DNA from: Psychrobacter sp. JCM 18902
Lineage (GTDB): Bacteria > Pseudomonadota > Gammaproteobacteria > Pseudomonadales > Moraxellaceae
Direction of reading: 5' to 3'
DNA length: 64,000 nt
NCBI RefSeq assembly: GCF_904846615.1
Contig: NZ_CAJHBK010000001.1
Coordinates: 1,302,001-1,366,000, forward strand
Part shown: positions 1 to 9,397 of the stretch, piece by piece
How the letters are laid out: each line of letters starts with the position of its first letter
Position numbering within the stretch: the first letter of the stretch is position 1
Made by a program: the position numbers and the translations under genes
Notes under the pieces: model-generated
Told to the model about the DNA's origin: nothing
The model's input: only the letters and a program-made list of their open reading frames with translations
Database searches by the model: none

Positions 1-230
1 TCTTGGCTTTTACCTTCGCCTTCATATTGCAAACGATAGGTCCAGTTTGATGCGCCACCTGAAAATTGAGTAACGGTAGGTTCGCCTTTTATATCCACAC
101 CCTGATCACGTAGCCATGAGCTGACCGCTTTGGCATCAAGCTCTTCGCCCTCACGAACCTCGCCGCCTTTATCTAAGATTTTATTAGCTACTTCTTTGAC
201 GGTAGTGTTGCTTTGATTAGCAGTTGCCAT
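1..230 (-). CDS. Phosphotransferase (APH/ACAD10-like) family protein, partial
   Basis: Only the N-terminal 76 or so residues are present; the gene runs off the left edge. The start is the ATG at 228-230, and the protein begins MATANQSNTT. A segment reading QFSGGASNWTYRLQYE resembles the N-terminal glycine-rich nucleotide loop of the aminoglycoside-phosphotransferase-like kinase fold (known family pattern). The next gene upstream on the same strand is an acyl-CoA dehydrogenase. In many proteobacteria this kinase type sits beside, or is fused to, an ACAD10/11-like dehydrogenase acting on 4-hydroxy acids, so a joint role in unusual fatty-acid catabolism is inferred. Antibiotic resistance is not implied. 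Confidence 0.75.
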   Translation of the reverse strand, partial: MATANQSNTTVKEVANKILDKGGEVREGEELDAKAVSSWLRDQGVDIKGEPTVTQFSGGASNWTYRLQYEGEGKSQ

Positions 231-382
231 ATGACATTCCTTATCGTGTGCTCAATTATGTTTATCGATGGATATAGGGCTGGAAATTCACTATTAACGG
301 TGTAATAGTGAATTTCAATGAGAAATTAATTCAAGCAAATGCTCATTTAAATCAATTTCTATAAGTTTATGAATAACTAAAT

Positions 383-1651
383 TTAGGATTTACCAGATTT
401 AGAAGGACGAATAAAACCCTGACGCTTTAATTCTAACTTAGCAATCATCGTTTTATGTACTTCATCAGGACCGTCAGCCAGACGTAGCGCTCGAGCTTGC
501 GCATAAAATGACGGCAACATGGTATCTTGGCAAACGCCCATGCCACCATGAATCTGAATCGCCATATCGACCACTTCTTGTAATACCGTCGGTGCAACAA
601 CCTTAATCGCAGAGATTTCAGTCAATGCTGCTTTTGTACCTTGCGCGTCCATTTTTTGCGCTGCATATAACGTCAATAAACGCGCTTGGTCAATCTTAAT
701 ACGCGCCTCAGCGATACGCTCAAAGTTACCACCCAGTTGTAATAATGGCTTGCCAAAAGCGGTACGCTCCATGCCGCGCTTAACAGCCAGCTCTAGCGAC
801 TTTTCGGCAGCGCCAATACAACGCATGCAATGGTGAATACGACCTGGTCCTAGGCGACCTTGCGCAATCTCAAAGCCCATACCGGCTCCACCGATAAAGT
901 GACTGACAGGCACACGTACATTATCAAAGCTGACTTCACCATGGCCGTGCGGCGCATCATAATCGCCAAAGACTTTGAGCATGCGCTCGATATTGACGCC
1001 TGCAGTTTTTGCTGGAACCAATACCATCGAATGCTGATGATGACGGTCTTTATTCTCATCAGGCGTATACGCCATCACAATCAAAATATCGACCGCAGGG
1101 TCACCAAGACCCGATGACCACCATTTACTGCCATTGATAATAATCTCATCGCCATCAACCACAGCTGTCGCTTGCATATTGGTCGCATCACTAGAGGCGA
1201 CATCAGGCTCAGTCATACAAAATACCGAACGCGTTCTACCTTCTAAGATTGGTGTGAGCCATTTGTCTTGCTGCTCCTCAGAACCATAGCGCCATAACAG
1301 CTCCATATTGCCGCTATCGGGGGCATTACAGTTAAACACATAAGGCGCTAATAAACTGCGTCCAGTGAGCTCGGCAATCGGTGCATAATCGGTCACCGAC
1401 AGCCCTGCCCCTAGCGTGTCATCTGGCAAAAACAAATTCCATAGACCGGCTTCGCGTGCTTGTTTACGTAAACTCTCATACTTTTCTGGCCATTGCCAAT
1501 TTTTCCAATTACCGTCTGGGTTTTGCGCATGACAATCCGCCCAAAACTGCGCTTCTATTGGCTCAATATGGGTTTCGATAAATGTTTTGACTTTGGCATG
1601 CATGGCTTGACCATGTTCGGTGGCGGTAAACATCAATGTATTTTCAGACAT
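383..1651 (-). CDS. Acyl-CoA dehydrogenase family protein
   Basis: A 422-residue FAD-dependent acyl-CoA dehydrogenase, expected to introduce the alpha-beta double bond into an acyl-CoA in the cytoplasm. Supporting motifs are the flavin-contact segment CMTEPDVASSDA in the middle domain, FGDYDAPHGHGEVSFDNVRVP further on, and the C-terminal IHGGMGVCQD signature typical of the ACAD10/11-like branch. The start at 1651 (MSENTLMF) was preferred to one three codons upstream because AAGGA lies 8 nt before it. The downstream neighbour on the same strand is the kinase-like gene at the left edge, 152 nt away, and the two probably act in one pathway. The substrate cannot be told from sequence. Confidence 0.9.
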   Translation of the reverse strand: MSENTLMFTATEHGQAMHAKVKTFIETHIEPIEAQFWADCHAQNPDGNWKNWQWPEKYESLRKQAREAGLWNLFLPDDTLGAGLSVTDYAPIAELTGRSLLAPYVFNCNAPDSGNMELLWRYGSEEQQDKWLTPILEGRTRSVFCMTEPDVASSDATNMQATAVVDGDEIIINGSKWWSSGLGDPAVDILIVMAYTPDENKDRHHQHSMVLVPAKTAGVNIERMLKVFGDYDAPHGHGEVSFDNVRVPVSHFIGGAGMGFEIAQGRLGPGRIHHCMRCIGAAEKSLELAVKRGMERTAFGKPLLQLGGNFERIAEARIKIDQARLLTLYAAQKMDAQGTKAALTEISAIKVVAPTVLQEVVDMAIQIHGGMGVCQDTMLPSFYAQARALRLADGPDEVHKTMIAKLELKRQGFIRPSKSGKS

Positions 1652-1802
1652 AGCTGGCATCCTTTTCCTTGCTGATGGTTAATGGTTTTCATCACGTTCA
1701 CATAAAACTTTTATAAAAAGCCCAATGCTAATTTTATAGTGTACGTGCGTATACTCTGTTCTGTATGCCACATTTATAACACAGCATTTATGAATAAACA
1801 GC

Positions 1803-1834
1803 AAAAAGGCGCGACCCGCTAGGACACGCCTTTT
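1803..1834 (-). terminator. Rho-independent terminator after sohB-like gene
   Basis: Read on the minus strand, AAAAGGCGTG pairs with CGCGCCTTTT around a loop of about 11 nt and runs into a T tract. It lies just past the stop of the protease gene and before the start of the dehydrogenase, so it separates the two transcription units. Confidence 0.6.
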
Positions 1835-1878
1835 ACAAAATACAAACAATGCTTCTATTTAGAGTGGAAAATTAAAAA

Positions 1879-2859
1879 CTACTTTAGGATATTTAAACGG
1901 CTATTAAAATCAAAACGTGCTAGCGCATCTGGCAGCTTGTCAATCGCCATATTCACCGTTGCTTCGGCAGCTTGTGATAATCCCAACTTCTCGGCCAGCG
2001 TTGGTTTTTGACGTGAATGCAGCGCATAGACTTCATTGTCTTCCATACGCTCTAAAATATAGCTGTCTGAGGTTTGCAGACTGTCAATTAAATTCAATTT
2101 TAGCGCATCTTCGCCATACCAATGCTCACCTGTTGCCACTTTCGCGACATCCAATGCTGGACGATACGTGTTGACGAAATGTTTGAACAATTCGTGCGTT
2201 TGTTCCAGCTCTTCTTGGTATTTGGCACGGTCGTCAGCGTCATTTTCACCAAACATAGTAACGGTACGCTTATAGTCACCAGCGGTAAACATCTCATAAT
2301 CGACGTCATGATTTTTTAGCCATTTATGAAAGTTTGGCAACTGTGATACCACACCGATTGAGCCAATAATGGCAAAGGGCGCAGCCACTACATTATCCGC
2401 CACACACGCCATCATATAACCGCCACTGGCCGCGACTTTATCGACACAGACTGTTAGTTTTAAACCAGCCTCTTTTAGACGTGCCAATTGTGCTGCTGCC
2501 AAACCATAACCATGAACCAAGCCGCCACCTGATTCAAGACGTACCACGACTTCATCACCTTTATTTGCGCTGCTGATTAATGTGCTGATTTCTTCGCGTA
2601 AATGTTTAACTGCCGTGGCTTTGATATCACCGTCAAAGTCGAGAACGAAAACTTGTGATTTATTATCACTGTTTTTTTTCTTATTTTTGCTTTTTGCCTT
2701 CAATGCTTGCTTGGCTTTCTTAGCCATTACTTTTTTGAATTGCTTAAGCGCGGCTTTACCTTGAGTTGCCTCCATTAAGTCTTCACGGCGTTGTTCTTGG
2801 CTTTTATTTAGATGAACAACTTGTAGCTCAACAGGGTTCTTAGCAGGGTGAAAAAGCAT
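1879..2859 (-). CDS. sohB: SohB-type S49 family serine peptidase
   Basis: A 326-residue peptidase of family S49 (SppA/SohB). The catalytic serine lies in DKVAASGGYMMA and the likely general-base lysine in FTAGDYKR; LRLESGGG-like sequence (VVRLESGGGLVHGYG) forms the oxyanion region. The first 85 or so residues are very basic and lysine-rich. E. coli SohB is about 349 residues with an N-terminal membrane helix; here the helix is not visible in either possible start, so membrane attachment is uncertain. ATG 2859 was chosen because AAGGA sits 9 nt upstream, while the ATG at 2868 abuts that sequence. Monocistronic, with its own terminator. Confidence 0.88.
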   Translation of the reverse strand: MLFHPAKNPVELQVVHLNKSQEQRREDLMEATQGKAALKQFKKVMAKKAKQALKAKSKNKKKNSDNKSQVFVLDFDGDIKATAVKHLREEISTLISSANKGDEVVVRLESGGGLVHGYGLAAAQLARLKEAGLKLTVCVDKVAASGGYMMACVADNVVAAPFAIIGSIGVVSQLPNFHKWLKNHDVDYEMFTAGDYKRTVTMFGENDADDRAKYQEELEQTHELFKHFVNTYRPALDVAKVATGEHWYGEDALKLNLIDSLQTSDSYILERMEDNEVYALHSRQKPTLAEKLGLSQAAEATVNMAIDKLPDALARFDFNSRLNILK

Positions 2860-3212
2860 GAGTAGCATTCCTTACATGATTAGAATAATTTGAATAAGAT
2901 TTTATAAGTGAGCCTAATATGTGCACAGTGGCTGATATTTTCAAGCAGTATGACAATATTTAACCCAATGCAAATGTTACTGAATAAATACGCCCATTAC
3001 TGATACTTTCCTACGCTTTGATTGGACGCCACTGGTTGTATAACAAGGGCAGATTAGGCATAATATGCGTTTACACCAAATTTTCTGTAGCCAACGTGAT
3101 GACCATTTGTCTTAATCGCGTTATTTGTGCGTTTTTAGCGGATAGCTTGAATCGTACAGCAATGGCTGCATTATTGTATTTCGAATTGGGCTGACAACTG
3201 GATAATTATATT
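2860..3212. other. Divergent intergenic region sohB/aspS
   Basis: A 353-bp non-coding stretch between two divergent genes. It should hold both promoters. Apart from one plausible sigma70-like site for aspS I see no hairpin, repeat or RNA gene here. Confidence 0.6.
3036..3064 (+). promoter_or_regulatory. Putative sigma70-like promoter for aspS
   Basis: TTGTAT, a 17-nt spacer and CATAAT lie about 150 nt before the aspS start. The match is by eye only, and the long leader makes it tentative. Confidence 0.3.
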
Positions 3213-5054
3213 ATGACGCAAAGCACTATGACGCATAGCGAATATCGAGACGAATATTGCGGAGCCGTAACCGAAAGCTTCATCGATCAAACCATCAGTA
3301 TCGTAGGCTGGGTACATCGTCGTCGCGATCACGGTGGCGTGATTTTTTTAGACATGCGTGACCGCGCTGGTATCTTGCAGGTCGTCGTTGACCCTGATAC
3401 GCCAGAAGCCTTTGCAATGGCTGATGCGGTACGTCCTGAATATGTGCTAAAAATCACTGGTCGCGTACGTCAACGCTACGCGGGTACTGAAAACAATAAT
3501 ATGACCAGTGGTCAGATTGAGCTGTTAGGCAAAGAAATTGAAGTATTGGCGAAATCTGAAACACCGCCTTTCCCATTAAATGATGAGAAAACCACGGTAT
3601 CAGAAGACTTGCGTTTAAAATACCGCTATCTTGATATGCGCCGTCCGCAAATGCAAGAGCGTATGGTTTTCCGTGCTAAAGCCACGTCAGCCATTCGTCG
3701 TTACTTAGATGACCATGGTTTCTTAGACGTTGAGACCCCTATCTTGACTCGTGCGACACCAGAAGGCGCGCGCGATTACCTTGTGCCATCACGCACACGC
3801 CCAGGTAACTTTTTCGCCTTGCCACAATCACCACAGTTATTCAAACAGTTATTGATGGTGTCAGGTTTTGATCGTTATTATCAAATCGCTAAATGTTTCC
3901 GTGACGAAGACTTACGTGCTGACCGTCAGCCTGAATTTACCCAAGTGGATATTGAGACTTCTTTCTTAAATGAAGAAGAAATCATGAATATCAACGAAGG
4001 TTTGATTAAGCATTTATTCAAAACCATGATGGATGTTGAGTTTGAGCAATTTCCACGCATGACGTACGCTGAAGCAATGCGTGACTATGCCTCAGACAAG
4101 CCTGACTTACGTATTCCATTAAAGCTCATCGACGTTGCTGATTTAATGAAAGACGTTGATTTTAAAGTATTTGCCGGTCCTGCTAACGATCCTAAAGGTC
4201 GTGTTGCTGCGCTACGCATCCCAGGCGGCGCTTCATTAAGCCGTAAGCAAATAGATGCTTATACCAAATTCGTTAGCATCTATGGTGCACGTGGTTTGGC
4301 TTATATCAAAGTCAATGACGCCAGCAACATCAACAACGGCGTTGACCAAGAATCTGGTCTTCAGTCTCCTATCATCAAAAATATGACCGATGACGTATTG
4401 GTAAGCTTGATTGAGCGTACTGGTGCAGAAAGCAACGATATTATTTTCTTTGGTGCGGATAAAGCCAGTGTCGTCAATGACGCAATCGGCGCATTACGTC
4501 AAAAAATTGGACTAGACCTTGAGATGACTACTTGTCAGTGGGCACCACTTTGGGTCACTGATTTCCCAATGTTTGAGCAAACGGACGATGGTCGTTGGAC
4601 GTCAATGCATCACCCGTTTACTAAACCTAAAGGTTCTGTTGATGAATTGAAAAACAACCCAGAATCTGCCCTTTCTATCGCTTATGATATGGTATTGAAC
4701 GGTACAGAAGTTGGCGGTGGTAGCTTACGTATCAATACCTTTGATATGCAGCAAGCGGTACTTGATGCTTTAGGTATCGGCGAGCAAGAAGCTCAAGACA
4801 AGTTTGGCTTCTTACTTGACGCCCTAAAATTCGGTGCGCCGCCGCATGGTGGCTTGGCCTTTGGTTTGGATCGTCTGATTATGCTCATGGTAGGCGCAGA
4901 CTCTATCCGTGATGTTATCGCTTTCCCGAAAACCAAAACTGCTGAGTGCCCACTAACTCAAGCACCTGCTGAAGTTGATAGCAAGCAGCTACGTGATCTT
5001 GGTATCCGTGTGCGCGAAAAAGCACAGGCTGACACCAACAAACCTGCGCAATAA
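3213..5054 (+). CDS. aspS: Aspartate--tRNA ligase
   Basis: A 613-residue class II aminoacyl-tRNA synthetase, the usual length of bacterial-type AspRS with a GAD insert. The N-terminal OB fold ([11 protein letters not shown] near residues 32-42) binds the anticodon. Then come the class II motifs, with [11 protein letters not shown] and [17 protein letters not shown], and the C-terminal motif 3 [12 protein letters not shown]. The histidine in the [11 protein letters not shown] loop matches the type described for Pseudomonas-like non-discriminating AspRS, so this enzyme may also charge tRNA-Asn for later amidation (inference). It charges tRNA with aspartate in the cytoplasm. It is followed after 61 nt by the acyltransferase gene in the same direction. 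Confidence 0.97.
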   Translation: MTQSTMTHSEYRDEYCGAVTESFIDQTISIVGWVHRRRDHGGVIFLDMRDRAGILQVVVDPDTPEAFAMADAVRPEYVLKITGRVRQRYAGTENNNMTSGQIELLGKEIEVLAKSETPPFPLNDEKTTVSEDLRLKYRYLDMRRPQMQERMVFRAKATSAIRRYLDDHGFLDVETPILTRATPEGARDYLVPSRTRPGNFFALPQSPQLFKQLLMVSGFDRYYQIAKCFRDEDLRADRQPEFTQVDIETSFLNEEEIMNINEGLIKHLFKTMMDVEFEQFPRMTYAEAMRDYASDKPDLRIPLKLIDVADLMKDVDFKVFAGPANDPKGRVAALRIPGGASLSRKQIDAYTKFVSIYGARGLAYIKVNDASNINNGVDQESGLQSPIIKNMTDDVLVSLIERTGAESNDIIFFGADKASVVNDAIGALRQKIGLDLEMTTCQWAPLWVTDFPMFEQTDDGRWTSMHHPFTKPKGSVDELKNNPESALSIAYDMVLNGTEVGGGSLRINTFDMQQAVLDALGIGEQEAQDKFGFLLDALKFGAPPHGGLAFGLDRLIMLMVGADSIRDVIAFPKTKTAECPLTQAPAEVDSKQLRDLGIRVREKAQADTNKPAQ

Positions 5055-5115
5055 ATGGTCTAACGATGTCCGGATATTTTTCTCAGTACTTATTACGTGA
5101 TTCATCACTGTGTGA

Positions 5116-6081
5116 ATGGTTATGAATCCGTATCATATTTTTAAAATCGTGCCATTGTCTGTCTTGCAGATACTGGCACGTTTTGTTGCGTGGGTGATTA
5201 TCAAGACACCCCATTTGAGTATCATGCGTACAGTCAGTATCAATATGGCGTTAATTGCTCCTAAGCTGACTGATGTGCAAAAACAAGTGTTAACCAAAGA
5301 GATTATTTATCACCAGTGTTTGACCAGTATTGAATCGATCAAAAGCTGGGCCATGCCACCTGAGTGGAGTATCGCTCAGATTCGCGACGTTCATAATAAA
5401 GACATTTTATTAGAAGGACTTGCGAGTGCCAACGGCATGCTCGCTATCGTGCCGCATCTCGGTACATGGGAGATGATGAACGCTTGGCTCAATCAATTTG
5501 GTTCCCCAACCATTATGTACAAACCTGTCAAAGGCGAAATTACCAACAACTTTGTGCTACAAGGGCGTTCTAGGCTTAATGCGACCTTAGTACCAACCGA
5601 TGGTAGCGGTGTCAAAGCCATATTTAAAACCCTCAAACAAGGTGGCTTTAGTATCGTCTTACCCGATCATGTTCCTGATCCTTCGGGCGGCGTGGTTGTG
5701 CCCTTTTTTGGTATTAAAACACTAACCAGTACGCTTGCTTCTAAACTTGCTAGTAAAACCAGATGCGCCTTGGTCGGCTTATCTTGTATTCGCCGTGACG
5801 ATGGTCGTGGATTTGACATCTATTGTTATAAGCTTGATGATCCAGCACTTTATGATCGTCATGCCGAGACCGCCGCTTATGCACTTAACCAAGCCATGCA
5901 ACAGATGATTGAAGAAAAATGCAGTCACTATATGTGGGGCTATCGACGTTTCAAACACATTCCCACATTAGGAAATCCTTACAACGTTGATGAAGAAACT
6001 TTGGCCAAATTCATTCTCGACAACAAGCGGGCTGATCAAAACGTTCATGATACAACCACGCGCGCTGACAATGAGCAATAA
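5116..6081 (+). CDS. Lipid A biosynthesis lauroyl/myristoyl acyltransferase (LpxL/HtrB family)
   Basis: A 321-residue LpxL/LpxM-family late acyltransferase that transfers a secondary acyl chain to lipid A at the inner membrane. The catalytic HX4E motif is visible as HLGTWE, and DHVPDPSGGVVVPFFG and a terminal MWGYRRFKH are typical of the family. An N-terminal hydrophobic segment (about residues 8-25) should anchor it. The annotated ATG at 5116 gives MVMNPYHIF; the ATG two codons later is equally possible. It lies directly before the glycan island, consistent with a lipooligosaccharide locus. Which position it acylates cannot be decided. Confidence 0.9.
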   Translation: MVMNPYHIFKIVPLSVLQILARFVAWVIIKTPHLSIMRTVSINMALIAPKLTDVQKQVLTKEIIYHQCLTSIESIKSWAMPPEWSIAQIRDVHNKDILLEGLASANGMLAIVPHLGTWEMMNAWLNQFGSPTIMYKPVKGEITNNFVLQGRSRLNATLVPTDGSGVKAIFKTLKQGGFSIVLPDHVPDPSGGVVVPFFGIKTLTSTLASKLASKTRCALVGLSCIRRDDGRGFDIYCYKLDDPALYDRHAETAAYALNQAMQQMIEEKCSHYMWGYRRFKHIPTLGNPYNVDEETLAKFILDNKRADQNVHDTTTRADNEQ

Positions 6082-6165
6082 CCTTACAATTAGCCAAACG
6101 TTTAGAGATATCGTGAATCCTAGCTGTGATAGTATTGGCTGACTTTTGTACCTTTAAACGTTACT

Positions 6166-6336
6166 AAGGCGTGTTCTCATTTCAATCGATCGTCCTATAA
6201 ATGGATTAAAGATGGCTAAATTTTGCCAAACAGCGTCAAATAGTCAGTCAATAGCTCGATATTGTCTGCACTACTTTTTCATTTGGCGACAATTTATCTC
6301 ATTTTCATCATCATGTTAAAAATGAGAACACGCCCT
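6166..6336. mobile_element. MITE-like element with 17-bp terminal inverted repeats
   Basis: The left end reads AAGGCGTGTTCTCATTT (6166-6182) and the right end is its complement with one mismatch, AAATGAGAACACGCCCT (6320-6336). The 137 bp between carry no open frame, so the 171-bp element is non-autonomous. The same end sequence recurs at about 27990-28036 (both arms close together) and at about 33635 (one arm). It separates the acyltransferase gene from the glycan island. No clear target duplication was found. Confidence 0.7.
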
Positions 6337-6370
6337 AAATATTTTTTATTTATATTAATATGAGTGCATT

Positions 6371-7171
6371 ATGGCAACTGACGTAACCAATACCTCATCG
6401 ACAGACCACACGCATGCACGCAGCAGCACTGCTGAGCAGCGTTATGTTATCTGTATGAAATGGGGTGACAAATACGGCGCTGAGTACGTCAACCGTCTTT
6501 ATAATATGGTCAGTCGCCATTTGACCTTAGACTTTCAAATGATCTGCCTCACTGATGATAGCAGCGGTATCGACCCTGCTGTGACTTGCCATCCTATTCC
6601 AAAGATGGATTTGCCTGCTGGACCTGAGCGTGGTTGGAAAAAACTCACGACTTTCAAACCTGAACTATATGGTCTTAAAGGTGTGGCTTTATTTTTAGAT
6701 ATCGACATTGTTATTGTTGATAACATAGACGCCTTTTTTACCTATCAAGCTCAGCACAAAGACAGCGTGGTAATTATCCGTGATTGGAAAAAACCGTGGC
6801 GAATGATCGGTAATAGCTCTGTTTATCGTTTCAATATTGGCATGAACACTTATCCTGATTTGCTCGCAAATTTTGAGCGTAACTTTGCCACCATTCGTAC
6901 CCAAGTGCGCCATGAGCAGGCTTATCTGTCTAACTATTTACGTGAGCATCATCATTTAGAGTATTGGGATAAAACATGGTGTGTCAGCTTCAAGTACCAA
7001 TGCATCGCCCCTATTCCCTTTAACTTTGTGCGTGCGCCTACTCTGCCGGATGGCGCAAAGATTGTCATCTTTCATGGTGAGATTAATCCGCCAGATGCCA
7101 TCAATGGTAGCGGCGGCAAGTGGTATCGTCATGTTAAGCCAAGCCCTTGGCTAAAAGATTATTGGCGATAA
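6371..7171 (+). CDS. Putative DXD glycosyltransferase
   Basis: A 266-residue protein with a GT-A-like pattern. VALFLDIDIVIVDNID contains a DXD-type metal-nucleotide site near residue 112, and near the C-terminus IVIFHGEINPP...KWYRHVKPSPW resembles the closing HG...W segment of GT8-like transferases. It has no signal peptide, so it should act on the cytoplasmic face. It is the first gene of the plus-strand glycan block, 16 nt before the Stealth gene. The donor and acceptor sugars are unknown. The first 20 residues are low-complexity (TNTSSTDHTHARSSTAE) and the true start could be later. Confidence 0.7.
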   Translation: MATDVTNTSSTDHTHARSSTAEQRYVICMKWGDKYGAEYVNRLYNMVSRHLTLDFQMICLTDDSSGIDPAVTCHPIPKMDLPAGPERGWKKLTTFKPELYGLKGVALFLDIDIVIVDNIDAFFTYQAQHKDSVVIIRDWKKPWRMIGNSSVYRFNIGMNTYPDLLANFERNFATIRTQVRHEQAYLSNYLREHHHLEYWDKTWCVSFKYQCIAPIPFNFVRAPTLPDGAKIVIFHGEINPPDAINGSGGKWYRHVKPSPWLKDYWR

Positions 7172-7187
7172 ACCCATAGGAAATACC

Positions 7188-8189
7188 ATGAAAGCAGATG
7201 ATGAAAAGCAAATAGATATTGTGATTGCTTGGGTAGATGGTGATGAGCCACTGCTTAAAAAAAAGAGAGCGCGTTATCAAAAAACAACCAGCGCGGCATC
7301 TGATGCTATCAGCTCAACACGTTTCGCCAGTAACGATGAAATATATTACAATATTGCCTCCATCATAAAATACGTACCTTTCTGTCGACATATCTATATC
7401 GTCACCGACCAACAACAACCGGCACTGATTGAAGCATTTGCTGAACAAGATATTTGTGCAAAAGACAAGATACGTATCATCGATCATAAAGACCTCTTTG
7501 CGGGCTATGAGCAGTTTTTGCCTACTTTTAACACGCGGTCTATTGAAAGCATGCTATGGAATATCTCAGGCCTGTCTGATTATTTTATATACATGAATGA
7601 TGACTTTTTCTTCAACCAACCTGCTGTTATCACAGATTTTTTAGATGACGACACGATTATCATTCATGGTCATTGGCGAAAAAACACCCTCCTACAAGCC
7701 AAACTTCAATATCGAAAATCTCTACAAAAATTATCGGGCAAAAAAGTTCAACCCAAACATACGATTGCTCAAATGCTCAGCGCTAAAATCTTGGGGATGA
7801 ATCAGTTTTTTGAAGTGCACCACTATCCCCATATTGTCGATAAGAATATTTTAAAAAACTATCTTTTGCATAACCCTCAGCTATTGATTGAGCAAATTCA
7901 ATATAAGTTTAGAGATGTGGCTCAGGTAAATCCCATTACCTTAATGAATCACCTAAAGATTCAACAAGGACAAGCTTGTCTCAAGCCGCCCGTAGCAATC
8001 AACTATCTAAAAAATGAAAATGGTGTTGAGGATTTTTTAGCAGGTTTGCAAAAAAAATCTGTCAAATATGGCTGCATACAAAGCTTAGACTTGCTGGACT
8101 CTAACTCCCGTAGCAATATTACCGAGGCGATGATTCAGAAGTTTTCCCATCATCTGCCATCATCGTTATTGCTAAATCTCACTAAATAA
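7188..8189 (+). CDS. Stealth family capsule/LOS sugar-phosphotransferase
   Basis: A 333-residue member of the Stealth family, which transfers a sugar 1-phosphate (for example hexose-1-phosphate) from a UDP-sugar to a growing glycan. The conserved regions appear in order: CR1 as IDIVIAWVDGDEP near residue 9, CR2 as YFIYMNDDFFFNQP near 130, and a CR3-like EVHHYPHIVDKN near 205. It follows the previous gene by 16 nt and is probably co-transcribed. Product chemistry is inferred from the family; the sugar is unknown. Confidence 0.85.
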   Translation: MKADDEKQIDIVIAWVDGDEPLLKKKRARYQKTTSAASDAISSTRFASNDEIYYNIASIIKYVPFCRHIYIVTDQQQPALIEAFAEQDICAKDKIRIIDHKDLFAGYEQFLPTFNTRSIESMLWNISGLSDYFIYMNDDFFFNQPAVITDFLDDDTIIIHGHWRKNTLLQAKLQYRKSLQKLSGKKVQPKHTIAQMLSAKILGMNQFFEVHHYPHIVDKNILKNYLLHNPQLLIEQIQYKFRDVAQVNPITLMNHLKIQQGQACLKPPVAINYLKNENGVEDFLAGLQKKSVKYGCIQSLDLLDSNSRSNITEAMIQKFSHHLPSSLLLNLTK

Positions 8190-8230
8190 AACTAATCTTA
8201 TAATAATAAAAATATAACCTTGGAATTTTT

Positions 8231-9397
8231 ATGAAAATAACAGTAGTAGGTACAGGCTATGTCGGCTTATCCAATGCTATGTTACTTGCCCAGCACAATA
8301 AAGTAATCGCTGTCGATGTCATAGCAGAAAGAGTCGAGATGTTGAATGCCAAGCAATCTCCTATTGAAGATCCAGATATTGAAGATTTTTTACTCAACAA
8401 ACCCATCGACTTCACAGCCACTTTAGATGCCAAAGCAGCTTACAAAGACGCAGATTTTATTATTGTTGCTACCCCTACGGATTACGACTCAAAGACCAAC
8501 TATTTCAATACCAAAAGTGTTGAAAGCGTCATTGAAGAGGTCCTGAGTATCAATAAAAGTGCGCTAATCGTTATAAAATCAACAGTGCCCGTCGGCTATA
8601 CCAATGACATTAGAAAACGATTTTTGACAGATAACATCATTTTTTCGCCTGAATTTTTACGCGAAGGCAAAGCGCTATATGACAATCTTTACCCTTCGAG
8701 AATTATCGTCGGTGAGCAGTCGGAGCGTGCAAGACAATTTGCAGATTTGCTTTTGGAAGGTGCGATAAAGAAAGACGTTCCTCAGCTATTTACTGAATCT
8801 ACTGAAGCTGAGGCCATTAAATTGTTTTCCAATACCTATCTAGCAATGCGTGTTGCTTATTTTAATGAGCTAGATACGTATGCCCAGACTTTTGGGTTAG
8901 ATACCAAGCAAATTATTGAAGGCGTAGGATTAGACCCGCGTATCGGCAATCATTACAATAATCCATCGTTTGGCTATGGTGGCTATTGCTTGCCTAAAGA
9001 CACCAAACAGCTATTGGCAAATTATGATGACGTCCCGAGCAACCTTATCCGAGCTATTGTTGATTCTAATAGCACTCGTAAAGATTTTATTGCTGATAAA
9101 ATCATTGAAAAGCAACCAAAAATTGTTGGTATTCATCGACTAGTGATGAAAAGTGGCTCGGACAATTTCAGAGCGTCTGCTATTCAAGGCATTATGAAGC
9201 GTATCAAAGCAAAAGGTATCGAAGTGGTTGTCTATGAACCCGTGTTAAAAGAAGAAGAATTTTTTAACTCAAAAGTCATTAAGGATTTGGACGCATTCAA
9301 AGCCATGAGCGATATTATCGTGGCGAACCGCTTATCTGCAGACATCCAAGATGTGTCGCATAAAGTGTTTACTAGAGATTTATTTGGGAGCGATTAA
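8231..9397 (+). CDS. ugd: UDP-glucose 6-dehydrogenase
   Basis: A 388-residue NAD-dependent nucleotide-sugar dehydrogenase oxidising UDP-glucose to UDP-glucuronate. The N-terminal Rossmann motif is [16 protein letters not shown]. The catalytic cysteine lies in [15 protein letters not shown], and STVPVGYT and [15 protein letters not shown] are further family signatures. Length is normal for the short bacterial form. Its stop overlaps the next start (TAATG), so it is translationally coupled to the epimerase that likely uses its product. Cytoplasmic. Confidence 0.95.
   Translation: MKITVVGTGYVGLSNAMLLAQHNKVIAVDVIAERVEMLNAKQSPIEDPDIEDFLLNKPIDFTATLDAKAAYKDADFIIVATPTDYDSKTNYFNTKSVESVIEEVLSINKSALIVIKSTVPVGYTNDIRKRFLTDNIIFSPEFLREGKALYDNLYPSRIIVGEQSERARQFADLLLEGAIKKDVPQLFTESTEAEAIKLFSNTYLAMRVAYFNELDTYAQTFGLDTKQIIEGVGLDPRIGNHYNNPSFGYGGYCLPKDTKQLLANYDDVPSNLIRAIVDSNSTRKDFIADKIIEKQPKIVGIHRLVMKSGSDNFRASAIQGIMKRIKAKGIEVVVYEPVLKEEEFFNSKVIKDLDAFKAMSDIIVANRLSADIQDVSHKVFTRDLFGSD

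Noticed and set aside
1..230. Antibiotic resistance by an aminoglycoside phosphotransferase
   Set aside because: Location next to an acyl-CoA dehydrogenase and the sequence type point to the catabolic ACAD10-like kinase group.
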